From: Apostichopus japonicus
Lineage: Eukaryota; Echinodermata; Holothuroidea; Aspidochirotida; Stichopodidae
NCBI RefSeq assembly: GCF_037975245.1
Contig: NC_092575.1
Location: forward strand, 13,992,310 to 14,056,309
Direction: 5' to 3'
DNA: 64,000 bases
Part shown: piece by piece, positions 47,335 through 59,127 of the stretch
How the letters are laid out: every line of letters starts with the position of its first letter
Numbering within the stretch: the first letter of the stretch is position 1
Translations under genes and position numbers: made by a program
The notes under the pieces: model-generated
Seen by the model: only the letters and a program-made list of their open reading frames with translations
Database searches by the model: none
Told to the model about the DNA's origin: nothing

Positions 47335-47620
47335 CTGTGATAATTACTACTGTAAATCTCTAAGTTTTGTAACAAAGTAAAAACTGGATCGTGCTATAAA
47401 TCGGTATCATGTCCTATTGGGATTACAGTAAGAACTGAGGATATGTGTAAACCCAACAAATCCAGTTGTTGGGATTTGTTGGGATTACACACATCCTCCG
47501 TTTTTACTGTAATCCTAATAGCACATGCATGCTACCCCCTTTATCACATTTGTCAGCACAATCCAGTTTTTACTGTGGTACAAAGTTTTAAGATTTACAG
47601 TAGTTACTGTAATCCCTGTG
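47335..47620. mobile_element. Foldback element, copy 2
   Basis: About 286 bp of imperfect inverted repeat with outer ends TTACTACTGTAAATC and GATTTACAGTAGTTACTGTA. The centre is near 47470 (CAACAAATCCAGTTGTTGGG). It belongs to the same family as 23352-23640. Confidence 0.85.
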
Positions 47621-47631
47621 CGAATCGGCTG

Positions 47632-47920
47632 ATTACAATACTACTGTAAATATTAAAGTTTTTTTACCACAGTAAAACTGGATCGTGTCGATAAATGTGA
47701 TACATTGGTAGCATGTGCTATTATAGATTACAATAAGAACTGAGAAAATGTGTAATCCCAAATAATGCATCAAGCTGGATTTGTTGGAATTACACATATG
47801 CTCAGTTCGTACTGTAATCCTGATAGCACATGCTACCGATTTATAGCACGATCCAGTTTATACTTTGGTACAAAACTTTAAAATTTACAGTAGTTACTGT
47901 GTTCTCTGTGTGAATCGATT
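47632..47920. mobile_element. Foldback element, copy 3
   Basis: Directly follows copy 2 with about 11 bases between them and has the same arm motifs (AAACTGGATCGTG, GTAGCATGTGCTATTA). Two copies in tandem suggest local duplication or targeted insertion. Confidence 0.82.
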
Positions 47921-49098
47921 GATCGTGGTAATCACATGCATACAACACTTAACATCCGTCAGTTCTCAGTTTTCAGAGATTTAACAATTGCCAATTAAAA
48001 TTTAGGCACATAATTAAGTTCCATATACTGAAGACCGTTAAGGAAAACCCTGCTATCAGGCCGCATTGTCTTTTTTTTAACACGTTTACGTTTTATGAGG
48101 GATGACCCTTAAAACGACTAAAGTGACTGGAATTTATTCTAATACAGAGACAATTAGGTCAGATCCTCAAATGCAATACACCTCAACTCAGTGAAAGAAG
48201 CTCTCCTTATTGCCACAGATGACAGATACCATTGTTTACAATGCATTACAGATTGGTCAAGGACAATGGTGTTGCAAGTAATTTTTCATATGACTGTAGT
48301 TGTCAGAATTTGTAACAATGGCCTAACGTTAACGCCTGCAGTGAAGCCTATAGCCTATATATTGCTCCTTTGAGGTCTATAAAGTGGCCTGATATTATCT
48401 CAATTGACCTATTGTTAGCACTACATGTTCTTCCAAACGTATTATTCCACAAAGATGCGTCCAAAAACCCATTCGATCACTTTGTTAAAATATCCAGAAA
48501 GACGTTACCCTGTTGCTATTTGGCACTTCTCCTGTGATTGAATACTCGGACGGATTGATATCGACCCTATATTAAACATGCGACCTTATAAAATGGCTCA
48601 TATTCAGTGAGTCGTCGCGCATTATTGTAGACGGATACGTCTATTATAAGGCTGCCTGTTGTATAGTTTGTTTCCAAACAGCTGTCTGTTTTGCCGACAT
48701 ATTATTGCCCTCACCATGAAACATGCTTGACTAGAAACCGTTTTTCTAATTTTATTGCATAAAATACCACATGTTGTTGCTATACTGAATCTTGATATGT
48801 TAACTATTTTTCAGGCCACACTTGTTCTCAACTTTACACAATTTTTAACAGCGGGTCAACAAGGTACACCAGCTGTTATAGAACCACTTTGCATGCAATA
48901 ATCGGGGCTGACTTTGACATTGTTCCTGATTCTGACAATCATTTTGGCCGATCAACTTATATGGTCTCCACTTACTATGATAGGTTTTCTCTTGCTTCTC
49001 CGTCGTTTTCTCATTATTGAGTAGTGAAGGTTTCCGATCGTAACAGTAATATTATGGAATATAATGTAACTTTCTATACACATATAAAAAAAAGTTAC
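47921..49098. other. No supported exon
   Basis: If the partial lectin-like gene upstream were complete, its last exon should lie here on the minus strand. I found no exon with the WND and final-cysteine pattern and a proper acceptor. Confidence 0.4.
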
Positions 49099-49258
49099 CT
49101 TTGATCTCGCTGGAATGGCTGGCCATTCAACCACTCGAAATAATCATTACCTTTACTTCGCACGATTCCAATCCACACAAGCGTGCATGATGGAGACGTT
49201 CCCTCTGCATTGAACATTTCCAGGGTGTCCTGAAAGTTATAGAAGATAAAGTTACGAT

Positions 49259-49659
49259 CAGTGGCGGAGCTAGGGGTATTGGTCAGGGGGGCGAGAATGG
49301 TCTGTAGGGGCGCTTTCGACACTATCTAAGCGGAGCGCCACGACAGGTTGGCGCGGAGCGTACAGTCATTTTTTTGAGTAAAGATACTCCCTAGATCGCC
49401 GGATATGACCCTTTTCGGGCCTTGATAATTTGCAGATAAACGAAGAATAAATAGGTGTCATCGCCATTTTGTCAGAAAATTACACCAACAAAATGTGACA
49501 AATGTCAATAGGTATTTGAGAGCGCAATAAAAAAGACAATATTAGAGAATATGTAAAAAGTGGTAAAAAGCTGAAAAGGTCGCCAGCAGTCCATTGAGTC
49601 CGTCGGGAGGGGGGGGGGGGGCATCCGCCCCCTCTGACTGTAGGAACCCTCCGCCACTG
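49259..49659 (+). mobile_element. Non-autonomous hAT-type element, family 2
   Basis: 401 bp from CAGTGGCGGAGCTAGGGG to CCCTCCGCCACTG, with flanking GTTACGAT against GTGACGAT. The shared core lies at about 49318-49425. It sits in the lectin-like intron next to the splice acceptor. Confidence 0.94.
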
Positions 49660-50172
49660 GTGACGATCAAGGTTGACTATAGAATTGCAAATTGCAAATC
49701 CATCCACACACTCGAGCGCTCGATCCCCCGTCATGGTTGATTTTGTCCTATATCAGTGGCGGATCGGTGATATCGGGAGGTGGACTGTGAGTGTATAGGG
49801 CCTACATCCGATTCAGTTAAGCTATTTTAACGGACCCTCCGCTCCCTCCCACATAAAGTTGATACCTGTACCTCCAAGTAATCAACATTCACTCGTTTCA
49901 ACCTGGGTATACCTGTGGATATATCATATTTTTTCTTCTTACAACCCACACGTCACTACTCATCCCCGGCCATCTGCCGTTCCTCTTGACGGACCTAGAC
50001 ACCGTTAAGCCAATGTTCACCCAGTGCAGTAAACACTTAGCACACCTTACCTTCACCAACCCCTTTCTGCTTCGTAATATATACACACACATTGGCGTAT
50101 GAAAAGGGGCCGCTACCCACTCCTTATGCGCACTTTGAAAGAGGGGGTGAGTAGGTATATGTTTCTGCTGAG

Positions 50173-50446
50173 AAGGCGCGTAGCCAAGGGCGGGGGGCGA
50201 AGGGGCGACCGCCCCCTCTTTGAGCATATTTTTTGTATTTTCTTTATAATATCGCTCGTAATTTCAAAATAGAAAATGCTTAGATGCAACTTACAATGCC
50301 TGGGAAGTGCCATTTCCAGAGATCTGGGAGGCATTTTCGGCCAAAATTGTCTTTTACGCTTCGCGCCAACACATGGTGGCGCTACGCTTAGATAGTTTGC
50401 CTACAGGCTTCGCCCCTCCCTCGGCAAATTCCTCGCAACGCGTCTG
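50173..50446 (-). mobile_element. Non-autonomous hAT-type element, family 3
   Basis: 274 bp starting AAGGCGCGTAGCCAAGGG and ending CCTCGCAACGCGTCTG. The flanks CTGCTGAG and CTGCCGAC match at 6 of 8 positions. The shared core is reversed (about 50285-50398). Both termini have point changes, which suggests an older insertion than 34486-34752. Confidence 0.82.
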
Positions 50447-51215
50447 CTGCCGACTCACTTTTTCAACTATGAATGTACTCGATAGCACTGCTAAATCATT
50501 CAACTGAATCATTTTTATTAGCAAATAAGCCGAATGGAATGATCAGCCTTTTTTAGTTCCATACATCCCCCATAATACTTCTTAATACGTAAAAGTTTCG
50601 AAGCAAAATTCAAAATGAAATAATGCAATTCATCGTATAATTGTATTTGTTTGCCTATTACGCTTTGAAGACTTCGGAAACTTTTATTTTCTTAGTTTTC
50701 TTACCAGTAGGTTTTGTGCTGAATTAGAGACCGCAATACCCAGTCCCAACTTATCTTGACAAACTTTCCGCGATTCGTTGAAGTTTTGCTCTACTTCTCT
50801 ACTTCTACTACTCATTCCGATCGGGCTAAGATTTGTGGTCCAAACGTTCGAATCTTGGAAAGACGAAACAATAAACATGATCAATTTGATTGCAAGTAAC
50901 TACTTGGAAGACCTTCAGATAATGTAGGCCTGATTGCCTGAACAAGAATTGGAATTGATCAAAAAGAGGTACATACAGATCGGTTTGTTCAATGTATCAT
51001 CGTATACAAGTGCATTCTCCAATATGTAATACCACAGCACATGTATAGGCTATATGCGTTTCAATATAGCATAGAAGAGGATAATTAATTGGTTATAGGC
51101 AATGAAGGTAGCACGGGCGTATCCTGCATTTATAACGTATAGTAGCTTTCATGTGCATGTAAACTCCGTGCACGTGTTTATTCGAGTTTGATTTGAAAGT
51201 AACATGGGCAGTGAT

Positions 51216-52116
51216 CGTAGGCGTACGAGACCATTTCAGTTTGGGGGGCGGAAACTTTTGTGCCCGAGAGTTCCCGTGACACTATCTAAGCGGAGCGCCA
51301 CCATTAGTTGGCGCGTAGCATACAAGAATTTTTTTGGCCGAAAATGCCTCTCAGATTGCCGGAAATGGCCCTTCTGAGACCTTGCAAGTTGCATTTAAAC
51401 ATTCTTTATTTTATAATCTCACGTTTAAGAAATTTACATTTCCCCAAATATTTGGTAAATTAGAAGAAGAAAAAATGGTAACATGACTTTGAAGGGGAAA
51501 AATAGGACAGTATATTTTTTAAGCTCCTATTTAGTTACCGTATTTATTATTTTAACACAGTACTCAGCTACCTCCAGAAAAAGATACATTGTTCAACGAC
51601 ACGTAGGCGGGATAATGTCGCTGTGTCGGGTGAGACTGCAATTTGTCTCACAAAAAAGTATAAAAAATAACAAAGAATACGATAAACCTGTACTTCTAGG
51701 CTTGTAGGCACCCCCCCCCCCACCATCCATGAACAAGAAAACGTTTCTTATATACACTCATGTCGGGGATGTCCAGGTATACAGTTGACTAGTTAAACAA
51801 ACTTTTGAAAGTGCAAAAAAAAAGTGCAAAAAGCGTGGTAGCCCAGATGAGCTGCGCTAACGGTGGTGTTACACGGAAATATTCGGGCAACATGATGCTA
51901 AATAAAGAAATTCATTAGGCCTATATTAATATTAATGTCACAAAACAAATAACATAAAACGCTCTCCACAGAATTGTCGGGCAAAAATTTGAAAAAGATT
52001 CGGGCAAGCTACTGCATTTTTTCAGGACTTTTGCCCGAATTTCTTGTCCTCTGGAAATTTGGGGGCAGTCTGCCCCCCCCCCTGCCCCCCCCCCCCCTCC
52101 GCCTCGTACGCCTATG
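51216..52116 (+). mobile_element. Non-autonomous hAT-type element, family 5
   Basis: 901 bp beginning CGTAGGCGTACGAG and ending CTCGTACGCCTATG, flanked by a perfect 8-bp duplication GCAGTGAT. The shared core is at about 51281-51390. It contains AATTCGGGCAAAAGTCC-type sequence also found in 60123-61776, which is the same family in inverse orientation. The site 51771-51778 (GTCCAGGT) is the empty target for the family-4 element nested in that other copy. Confidence 0.94.
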
Positions 52117-53496
52117 GCAGTGATAGTAGTGGAACTAAACTAATTATTAAGAGCGAAGGGGACAAGTATGTTTAATTATAAGTGACTTCAATAGAGACTG
52201 ATAAATTCGTTTGAAAACGAAATACTAAAATATGAACAGTGAGAAGTTACAGTGGGATAGGAGGACACGGGGTGTGCGGGAAGGAGGCTAAAATGTTATG
52301 CAGTCGTTTTTGGACTTTGTTCCTCAATCGTAAATGTCGTATTGCAAAGAAATTAGCATACATATTATAAAGTTTAGTTGAGACTGATAAAAATCGCTGG
52401 AAAATAAAATACTTAAATACCTTTGGTCGGATCCCTTTCGGATAATCCTTCAATGAGGTAAGATGTACAATTCTCTGGATCCTTTTCGCTTATGTTTCAT
52501 TGTAAGGATCCATCTACGTATAGGCTTGGCTATTGTAACAAACTTTAGCTGTGATGAAAAGAAATATAAATATCAAAACCGAAAACGAAAACGAAATATA
52601 TATTTTCTGTTGTTTCATCTAAATAAAACCGACTTTAATTGACCCAGAAAGTTTATTACACTAGTAATTTACATAATGGAAAATAATAATTAGTGCCTAT
52701 GAGTAAATAAACAAGTGAATAATAATATGTTGCGTCACACTAAGCCTCGTATACTGGAACCGATGCGGTAGGTACAGCTATAAGGTTGGGGAGGGGGGTT
52801 GGCAGGGAGTGGGATTAATAATGATGCAACTCTGTTTCTTTTTAGTTAAGTTATTCATTATGCCTGAAGATATATATGAGAGGTTTTGCTATTATATTAT
52901 CAACCGGCATCTAAGCCCCGTATACTCCGCACAATCCTTCCCCTATACAATTCCCCTTCCCCTATACAATTCCCCTTTCCCTTCTCCCCCACCCTCCGTG
53001 TTTGAATCTCAATCCGACCCACCAATATGTTAAACATGAATATCATTGCATACACCGGTGAAACCTTATAATACTACACGTAATAAATGAAATTTTACAT
53101 TCAGATATTATAAACAGTGTTACCAAAATGGTAGCTGTTTTGACCTGAAACATGCTTCGAGTGTCCCTTCACCTGTTCATGTATTACATCTGTAACAATC
53201 AAACCAAGAAGAACTAAACAGTTGAATGTATTACACATATTCGCGCCGTCAAAATAATTGCTCCGTTGTATATGATAAATCTTTGCAACAAAATTCCTCG
53301 AACCTAACAAGACGTGAGGAATTCCACATTTTGCTGCAAAATGAAAATATTTATCCTTCGTCAGAATCTTTCAAGTTAACAATTTGTAGCTAAAGGATAA
53401 AGTGAAGACTTTACAGACGTCCGAGCAACCTACGACACCTTCTTGTGCGTGCTGCTGTTCCACCTCTAACTATAGTAACCCTACACCCATTCAGCA
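52117..53496. other. No gene supported
   Basis: A minus-strand ATG frame at 53101-53228 starts MCNTFNCLVLLGLIVTDV, which resembles a signal peptide. It has no in-phase link to the lectin-like exons, so it is not called. C-rich and CCCCTATACAATT repeats lie near 52940-52995. Confidence 0.4.
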
Positions 53497-54072
53497 CTTG
53501 GTACTTTCAAATGTGATCGTACTTCGAGATGCATCATCTGCAGTCGCCACATTGTTGAATCCAATTCCATCACCAGCCACAGCATGCAACTCACACATAA
53601 GACTAAGGGTCACATCACCTGCACAACCACTAATGTCATCTATCTGATCTCTTGTAGAGTTTACGGCACCCAGTATGTTGGCGAAACCAAATCCACCCTC
53701 AAGAAGCGATTCTATGGTCACAGATCCACTGTCAACACCATGAAGACTGAGACCCCAATTGGAGAACACTTTAACCTTCCCAGCCATACCATTAACGACA
53801 TGTCTCTACATGGGATTGAATCCTTAGGTAGCCGCCCTGACCTAGTACGAATCAGCAGAGAGAGGCTGTGGATGCAACGCCTTCACACCATTCAACCTCA
53901 TGGGCTCAACATTCAGGAAGGACATGACAAACTTCTGTCCCCCCCCCCTCCATCTCCCCCACGTCGGCTCATCATTGCAGTTCTTATAGTTAATGTTAAT
54001 CCGTTGTTTCTTAAGGTCAACCAGAATATGTTCGTTAAAATTCATATACGCAACAGAGCACCCTTTGGATGA
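53497..54072 (+). pseudogene. Penelope-like element GIY-YIG endonuclease remnant
   Basis: The plus-strand frame contains KCDRTSRCIICSRHIVESNS, a CCHC-like lead-in. It then has VIYLISCRVYGTQYVGETKS, LKKRFYGHRS, PIGEHFNLPSHTI and RERLWMQRLHTIQPHGLN. The IYL...YVG pair, the conserved Arg in KKRFYGHR and the Glu in PIGEHF are the core residues of a GIY-YIG nuclease in the arrangement seen at the C-terminus of Penelope-like retroelements. The reverse-transcriptase part is absent upstream and the frame runs into a C-rich repeat after about 53935. It is a 5'-truncated remnant. Confidence 0.85.
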
Positions 54073-54240
54073 CATTCAACACCATTTGTCCTTAACAAAT
54101 TGGTAATAAATTATAAACATGTCATTTGAGAACATATCATCTTAATTTCTCCCTTTGAGTTTTGTATTGCAACTGAGGAACTAGTCTGATGGGCTAAAAG
54201 GTCAAGTCACTTTAACTAGTGAACCTCAACTGTTTAAAGG
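54065..54240 (+). repeat. Dispersed repeat, second copy
   Basis: Similar to 25405-25580, starting TTGGATGACATTCAACACCA. It directly follows the Penelope-like fragment and could be part of that element's 3' region. Confidence 0.5.
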
Positions 54241-54837
54241 GTCATTCCAAAAAAACAAACAAAAAATAAGTAAATGTGCTATACAACCCTAGCTAGACCG
54301 AGAGCAGTGGTTTTTAACGGTCCACGGCATATCAAATTTAATTTGGTTCCCGAAGTTATCAAAACACAATAAGGGGTATATATATTTTTTTTTGTGAATC
54401 TCAAACAAAGTTCATAAAATCACTCAGTTTCCGAAACTACCTACTATCCGGTATGAGAATTGCTACAACACTGTTGCTTATAATGGGACCATATTGACAC
54501 TGGTATACTTTGGTCTTCTTGCAAAAGTGATATAGATTGAATTCTATGTATATTAAAATGTTATCACATGGTCTTGCTGGCTTGTGTGTCTCTGGCATTG
54601 CAACGAATATAATGCTTGTTTTGGTGTAGGTTGGGTAAATCTTTGCCGACACATTTATACCCAACAATGAGTTTAATTGCTTGGCTTACCACAAATAACC
54701 CATTACAATAAATTCATTCCACCTTCAGAGTGACAAGAAAAAAGGTTTTTAGGGAATTCGATGGCGCTAGTTTGAAACAGGGTGTTTTTTAATATAAAAT
54801 AATTATATGGCTTTTAAAGGCATCCGTAGATTCACTT

Positions 54838-55150
54838 TTAGGAGAATAGCGCCTCATCAGGCCACGTATTCAGTGGACGGTGGCTGCAAGCATGCCGGTC
54901 GCAGAGATGTCACCACCTCTGGCCAAAGGCAAGGATTCACGCACGCCACCTAGTACGCTTCTGGTCGATTTGACCGACCTTCTGCGCATCCTCCCGGGTT
55001 CTTTTGCGACAACAAGGGAGACATGGTACGGGATCCTAGGCCACAAAAAGTACCATACCTACAGCCAAAGGTATTATCGCCAGAGGCCTGTCTTGAACCC
55101 TAGCCACGATTTACACGACCGACAAGGAATGAGTCTTTCGTCACCCGCTT
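54838..55150 (+). repeat. Interspersed repeat, third copy
   Basis: Diverged member of the family at 5509-5835 and 16797-17130. It begins GGAGAATAGCGCCTCATCAG and shares the CTTTTGCGACAACAAG and ACGATTTACACGACC blocks. Confidence 0.72.
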
Positions 55151-55257
55151 AACAGCATCGGCCACCACATCAGCTAGTAATGTTATGTGGTTGAATTAAT
55201 ATATCAAGACTTTAGCGTCGACTGCTGAAAGAGAAAAAGAAATTTATCGTGTATAAC

Positions 55258-55330
55258 CAACCATTGATGGAGTCGAACTCAGTTTCATCGGGTTACCAGT
55301 CCACTGCTCTACCATCTGAGCCATTTGACA
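55258..55330 (-). repeat. tRNA-derived repeat (SINE head)
   Basis: On the minus strand it reads AATGGCTCAGATGGTAGAGC, then TGAGTTCGACTCC, which match the A and B boxes of a tRNA gene. The acceptor stem does not pair well, so it is likely a tRNA-derived repeat and not a working tRNA. Confidence 0.55.
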
Positions 55331-57116
55331 AGTTGACATTTAACGAGCTTAAATAGGTATTATTGGTTGGATACAATCTATTGGTAACAGTGAATGACAC
55401 TGCCTTCAACGAAATCTCTATTCATCCTGTTTCACTCTCATTAGAACAACGGATCTGAATATCTGTATTGACAAGAAGCTCACGCTTTAATGTCTTTGTT
55501 TACATTGCAGCAAGCAGTAAGAATGTCGTTTCCTTTCAAGACGTAAATGTACAATAGGCTTATTCCCCGATACTATCGATGAATTCGAAGCAAGCAGTAA
55601 AAGAAAAACCGATTCCGTGAAATCTTCTTATTCACAAAAGGTCGCTTACGATTATGCTCGCAAGAGAGTTCTTGTTGTAGGTTGTCTCCCTTACAACTAT
55701 ATTCTATGCAGACGATTATGAACTGGGATTAAGCCTAACATTTCAACAAACAATTTCAAGACCTTTTTGAATGAGGAAGGGACAATACTTATTAAGTCAA
55801 ACACGTTAACTACATGTGACAGACTAATCTTATTTAGGAATCTGAATGGCTGGAAATAGCACAGTAATTCGAAACTCGAAACAGAATTCATAGGGTTTTG
55901 AGTTTATGCAAGTAGATTTGGGAAACACGGGGATCGGGAATTCGTCAACTACAAGACTTTGTTTAGCCCGCAGTGACTTGTTGTATTTATTGATACTCTG
56001 AAACTGCGGTATTTGCGTGTATATTTTGTCAACACTCTGACATGGTCGACTCTATCAGTAGCTAAAATCTCTATAAAGCATAAGTTATAGGAGACAATAG
56101 CTAGTCCCTTGCAAGGTCGTAGCTACTCTCCTTTCACCGCCGCCCCTCCTTCTCATTCATTTGCCGATACGTTACTGAACCATGACAGTTGTATATTAGA
56201 TCTCTATAACAAAGATATAAACGAACGGAATAAAACTTAAATTTCCTCCTCCTATTGATTTGAAAAGAGGTGTTTGCGTCCCCTCTCATAGAGTGTGGGT
56301 TTGAAAAAATTGAACATAGAACAAATAAATGATTTTGTCTTTCATCCAGAACTCACCTTAATTTATTATTTGTCTTTCATCCATAACTCTGTTTTACTCT
56401 GTTTAACAAAAGATGTTGTGTCATTGAAATAGGCGTGACATGACAAAAATCAGGTTTAAGCATGAAAGGTATAAACGTAGTTCGGTAAATTGGGTAACCT
56501 TATGTACGTAACCATGGTATCGTCTTGTATTAGGATCTTATATTGCCATTAGGTAACACGCAAATGTGTCACGCTCACTTCATACGATTTGACGCAAATA
56601 TTTCTTATCATCAAGAACATGCAAAATTGAGTGGGACCATCATATTTAATTAGACGATGGGCCAACGGAGACATTCCTCCCTCCCCCTAACTAACTTTAA
56701 CTTCCTCACCCGACCCATGCAACACATTTAATCTTGAAAAAAATATATATAAAATATATAAAGTGCCCTCTGGAGGGGGGTGGGAGGAGGGGGGAAACAT
56801 TAAAGGTACCAATCGGAACGTATGCGCACTATCATGCAGCCAACATGCAGACAGCCAACACAGCTGATAGTGTGCCTGGTATATATATATAAGCCGTGTG
56901 GCACTCTCAGTAGTCTTGTTCATTCATACGTGGGTTTATATCTGACCATATTGGAGAGTCCCCATGTAGCTAATAAGTGCTTTCATTGTTTCAGTGTCAA
57001 GTGCGTAAAATCAGCTTGAACATGGAAACAAGAATGAAAAATGCAAAGTAAAAAAAAGAAGAAGAATAGCTAAAGGAATCGCCGTGTTTGCACCTTCGGC
57101 AACACTTTGTCTTCAT
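55331..57116. other. No gene recognised
   Basis: AT-rich sequence without a supported exon. A purine-rich tract with runs of G lies at 56774-56793. Confidence 0.45.
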
Positions 57117-57174
57117 GACGACGACGACGACTACGACGACGATGACGACGACGACGATGACGACGACGACGAAT
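57117..57174 (+). repeat. (GAC)n trinucleotide repeat
   Basis: About nineteen GAC-type triplets with occasional GAT and TAC variants, directly abutting the tail of the next SINE. Frames of poly-Thr or poly-Val here are artefacts. Confidence 0.95.
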
Positions 57175-57420
57175 ATGTATGTATGTATGTATTTTAGATC
57201 CACCTGCAAGCAGGAACTCGCGAAGAAGCCATCATTCGCTTATCAAAGCCGCAAGCCGACCGAAGTTAGTCTCTTAGATTCATATTTAACGTCCATGATT
57301 ATGAATTGTCAATTTTCAACAACTCTGTAACTGGACGACATGCATTAATCTTGGAGTGACTCGAACCGGAGACCTTGTGATTGAAAGGCACCGGCGTTAA
57401 CCACTGAGCTATAACACTCC
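57175..57420 (-). repeat. tRNA-derived SINE, intact third copy
   Basis: The complete SINE on the minus strand. Its head is GGAGTGTTATAGCTCAGTGG, its B box is the consensus GGTTCGAGTC, and the tRNA-like part closes with CACTCC. The body matches 10307-10545, with the ATACATACATAC tail at 57175-57195. It lies far from the segmental duplication, so the family has moved independently. Confidence 0.88.
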
Positions 57421-57974
57421 ACTATAGTCCTTTCAAAAAGATTTAATATGGAAATGAAGGTGGTTGCGTTAAATTACTATACAACAACAATTCACTTCTT
57501 CGCAGCTCCTCTCCATTTGTGATGCCTGAAACAATTTAACTCTTCTTTCATTAGCCGAAACTAAGTTTTTAACCTCGGCAATCATGTTACATGAAAATTA
57601 AGTTAAATAATTGAGTTATTTTGTCAGCAATAGTTGTATCATGTAGCTACAACAACTGGTTGTAGCTCCATGATTGTATTAAAAACGTAAAAAACGAATG
57701 GTACTTTCGTAATTGTATTCATCTGTTTGTTTTAATATCTTTGTAGACAATACCTACGTTGGCTTGAGGCCGAAATATATCAATACTGGGCGATGGATTA
57801 TAGGCTGACCGGCCATTGTAATGGAACGCGAACATCGTACTGAGGTTAAAAGGCTTATACTGTACATACCTGATTAAAATCGGGCCCGCCACTCCATTCC
57901 AATTGGTTTAAGCCAGTTTCATTGTTTCGATAATATCAACCTACACAAGTGTTCATTCTGGGTTTCCTATATAT

Positions 57975-58330
57975 TTTCACTAAATTTGACATCTGACCTT
58001 TGGTTCTGGTCAAATTTGAAGAAAATCCGCCCAGCCGTTTAGGAGGAGTTCTTGACATAAAATTGCGTTATAAATGTAAATTTGACCTTTGAACTCGGTC
58101 CCCATGGCAGCCACATTTCAATGTTTTCCCTTGGAGTTTGAGAAACAAAATCGAACTCATTTTGACCTTTGGCCTCTAACTTTGGACGTTTGGTTCCGGG
58201 GGTCTGCGACACACAAAGGGTTTACCCTGGGGTACCGTCCCATCAAGTTTGAAGAAAATCGGCCGAGCCGTTTAGGAGTTTTTGTCACAACCTTGTACAC
58301 ACACATCCCCACCCACACTCACTCACATAC
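57975..58330 (+). repeat. Repeat with GAAGAAAATC...AGCCGTTTAGGAG motif, twice
   Basis: AATTTGAAGAAAATCCGCCC and AGCCGTTTAGGAGGAG occur near 58010-58050. AGTTTGAAGAAAATCGGCCG and AGCCGTTTAGGAG occur again about 235 bases later. This motif is common in dispersed repeats of many invertebrates. An ACAC/CACTCA simple tail follows. Confidence 0.6.
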
Positions 58331-58364
58331 TTCTTCTCATTTCTAATGTGGGTTGAAGTATAAT

Positions 58365-58403
58365 ATCTCATCTCCCTACACATTACACGTAGAGAGATGA
58401 GAT
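58365..58403. repeat. Short hairpin
   Basis: ATCTCATCTCCCT at 58365-58377 pairs with AGAGAGATGAGAT at 58391-58403, with one mismatch. Confidence 0.8.
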
Positions 58404-59127
58404 AACAAAGAAGTTCACGCATGTCTGTGCTAAATCAAGGCTGCTCTGTTCTCTTGACCATCAAAAAGTTCATCAATAAATATTCTAAGAATCAAAAGGC
58501 AGCAATTATCAACAGAAAAGTGTGACTAAAGTGATAAGTAACCATCGTCACCACCTCTGTCAGACCTTTTCTACAAAGTAATAATCATATATATATATTG
58601 ATTATTCTTTAATATAACCTTTCATTTTACCCATTTGCAAAAAGATTCACATTTACTGATGGCTATCTGTCTTACTGAAGGAAATTTATTACTGTCAGTT
58701 ACCGTTGTTACAGCTACTTACCTCTCCAAGTTTCACTTGAACAAAAGTTAAAAGGTGTCGCTATTGATCAATTGGATGATCTCCAGTTCGTCCGATATTT
58801 TGATCATTAAGTAATTGTCAATACTTTGATTACACTATCTACTGACAACCATACGAAACCGAAAATATGTTAAGAAAGAAGCGTGTAAAACGTTTCGATT
58901 ATATCAAGCCAGATAAATCTTAGGATTAATGTGCAGTTAATATAGTTGAAACAATTATCAACAAACATGTCGAATGGAAACTAGATTTAGATTGGTTTAG
59001 GAAGATAAAAGTGAAAACTGGAAAAGGAAAGCGAGCATTTTCTTTATTATATGACAACATTTTAGTGGACATTACATTGTTCGGTCTAATACGAGTATGG
59101 TTGAACAACTCCCTTTGTCAAAGTAAC

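Larger units (their letters stand above)
49099..50853 (-). pseudogene. C-type-lectin-like gene, two internal exons only
   Basis: The upstream exon 50705-50853 follows acceptor TTTCGTCTTTCCAAG. It encodes SNVWTTNLSP, then FNESRKVCQDKLGLGIAVSN and AQNLL, ending at donor CTG/GTAAGA. The downstream exon 49099-49229 follows acceptor ATAACTTTCAG, encodes DTLEMFNAEG, LVWIGIVRSKGNDYFEWLNG and QPFQRDQR, and ends at donor AAG/GTAACT. Phases agree between the two. SRKVCQ matches the first-helix cysteine, WIGI the core motif, and F-x-W-x-NG the loop before the calcium site. No signal-peptide exon or final exon was found, so it is a fragment, a pseudogene, or has distant exons. The intron between them carries hAT elements at 49259-49659 and 50173-50446; the first begins only 29 bases upstream of the acceptor. 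Confidence 0.62.
57421..59127. other. No gene; repeats at 57975-58330
   Basis: No exon was supported. The repeat pair and the hairpin in this stretch are listed separately. A short AT run lies at 58589-58600. Confidence 0.45.

Noticed and set aside
48845-48960. Possible last exon of the partial lectin-like gene (minus strand, NDCQNQEQC ... SWCTLLTRC)
   Set aside because: Cysteine spacing does not fit the lectin fold well, there is no WND motif, and no acceptor with a pyrimidine tract precedes it.
52247-52453. Minus-strand frame ending with a donor-like AAG/GTATTT
   Set aside because: The donor is weak, there is no clear acceptor, and the peptide matches nothing recognisable.
53101-53228. 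Signal-peptide exon for the partial lectin-like gene
   Set aside because: The hydrophobic start is plausible, but the available donors give phase 0 whereas the next lectin-like exon needs phase 1.
57088-57209. Poly-Thr and poly-Val frames
   Set aside because: They are translations of the GAC triplet repeat.
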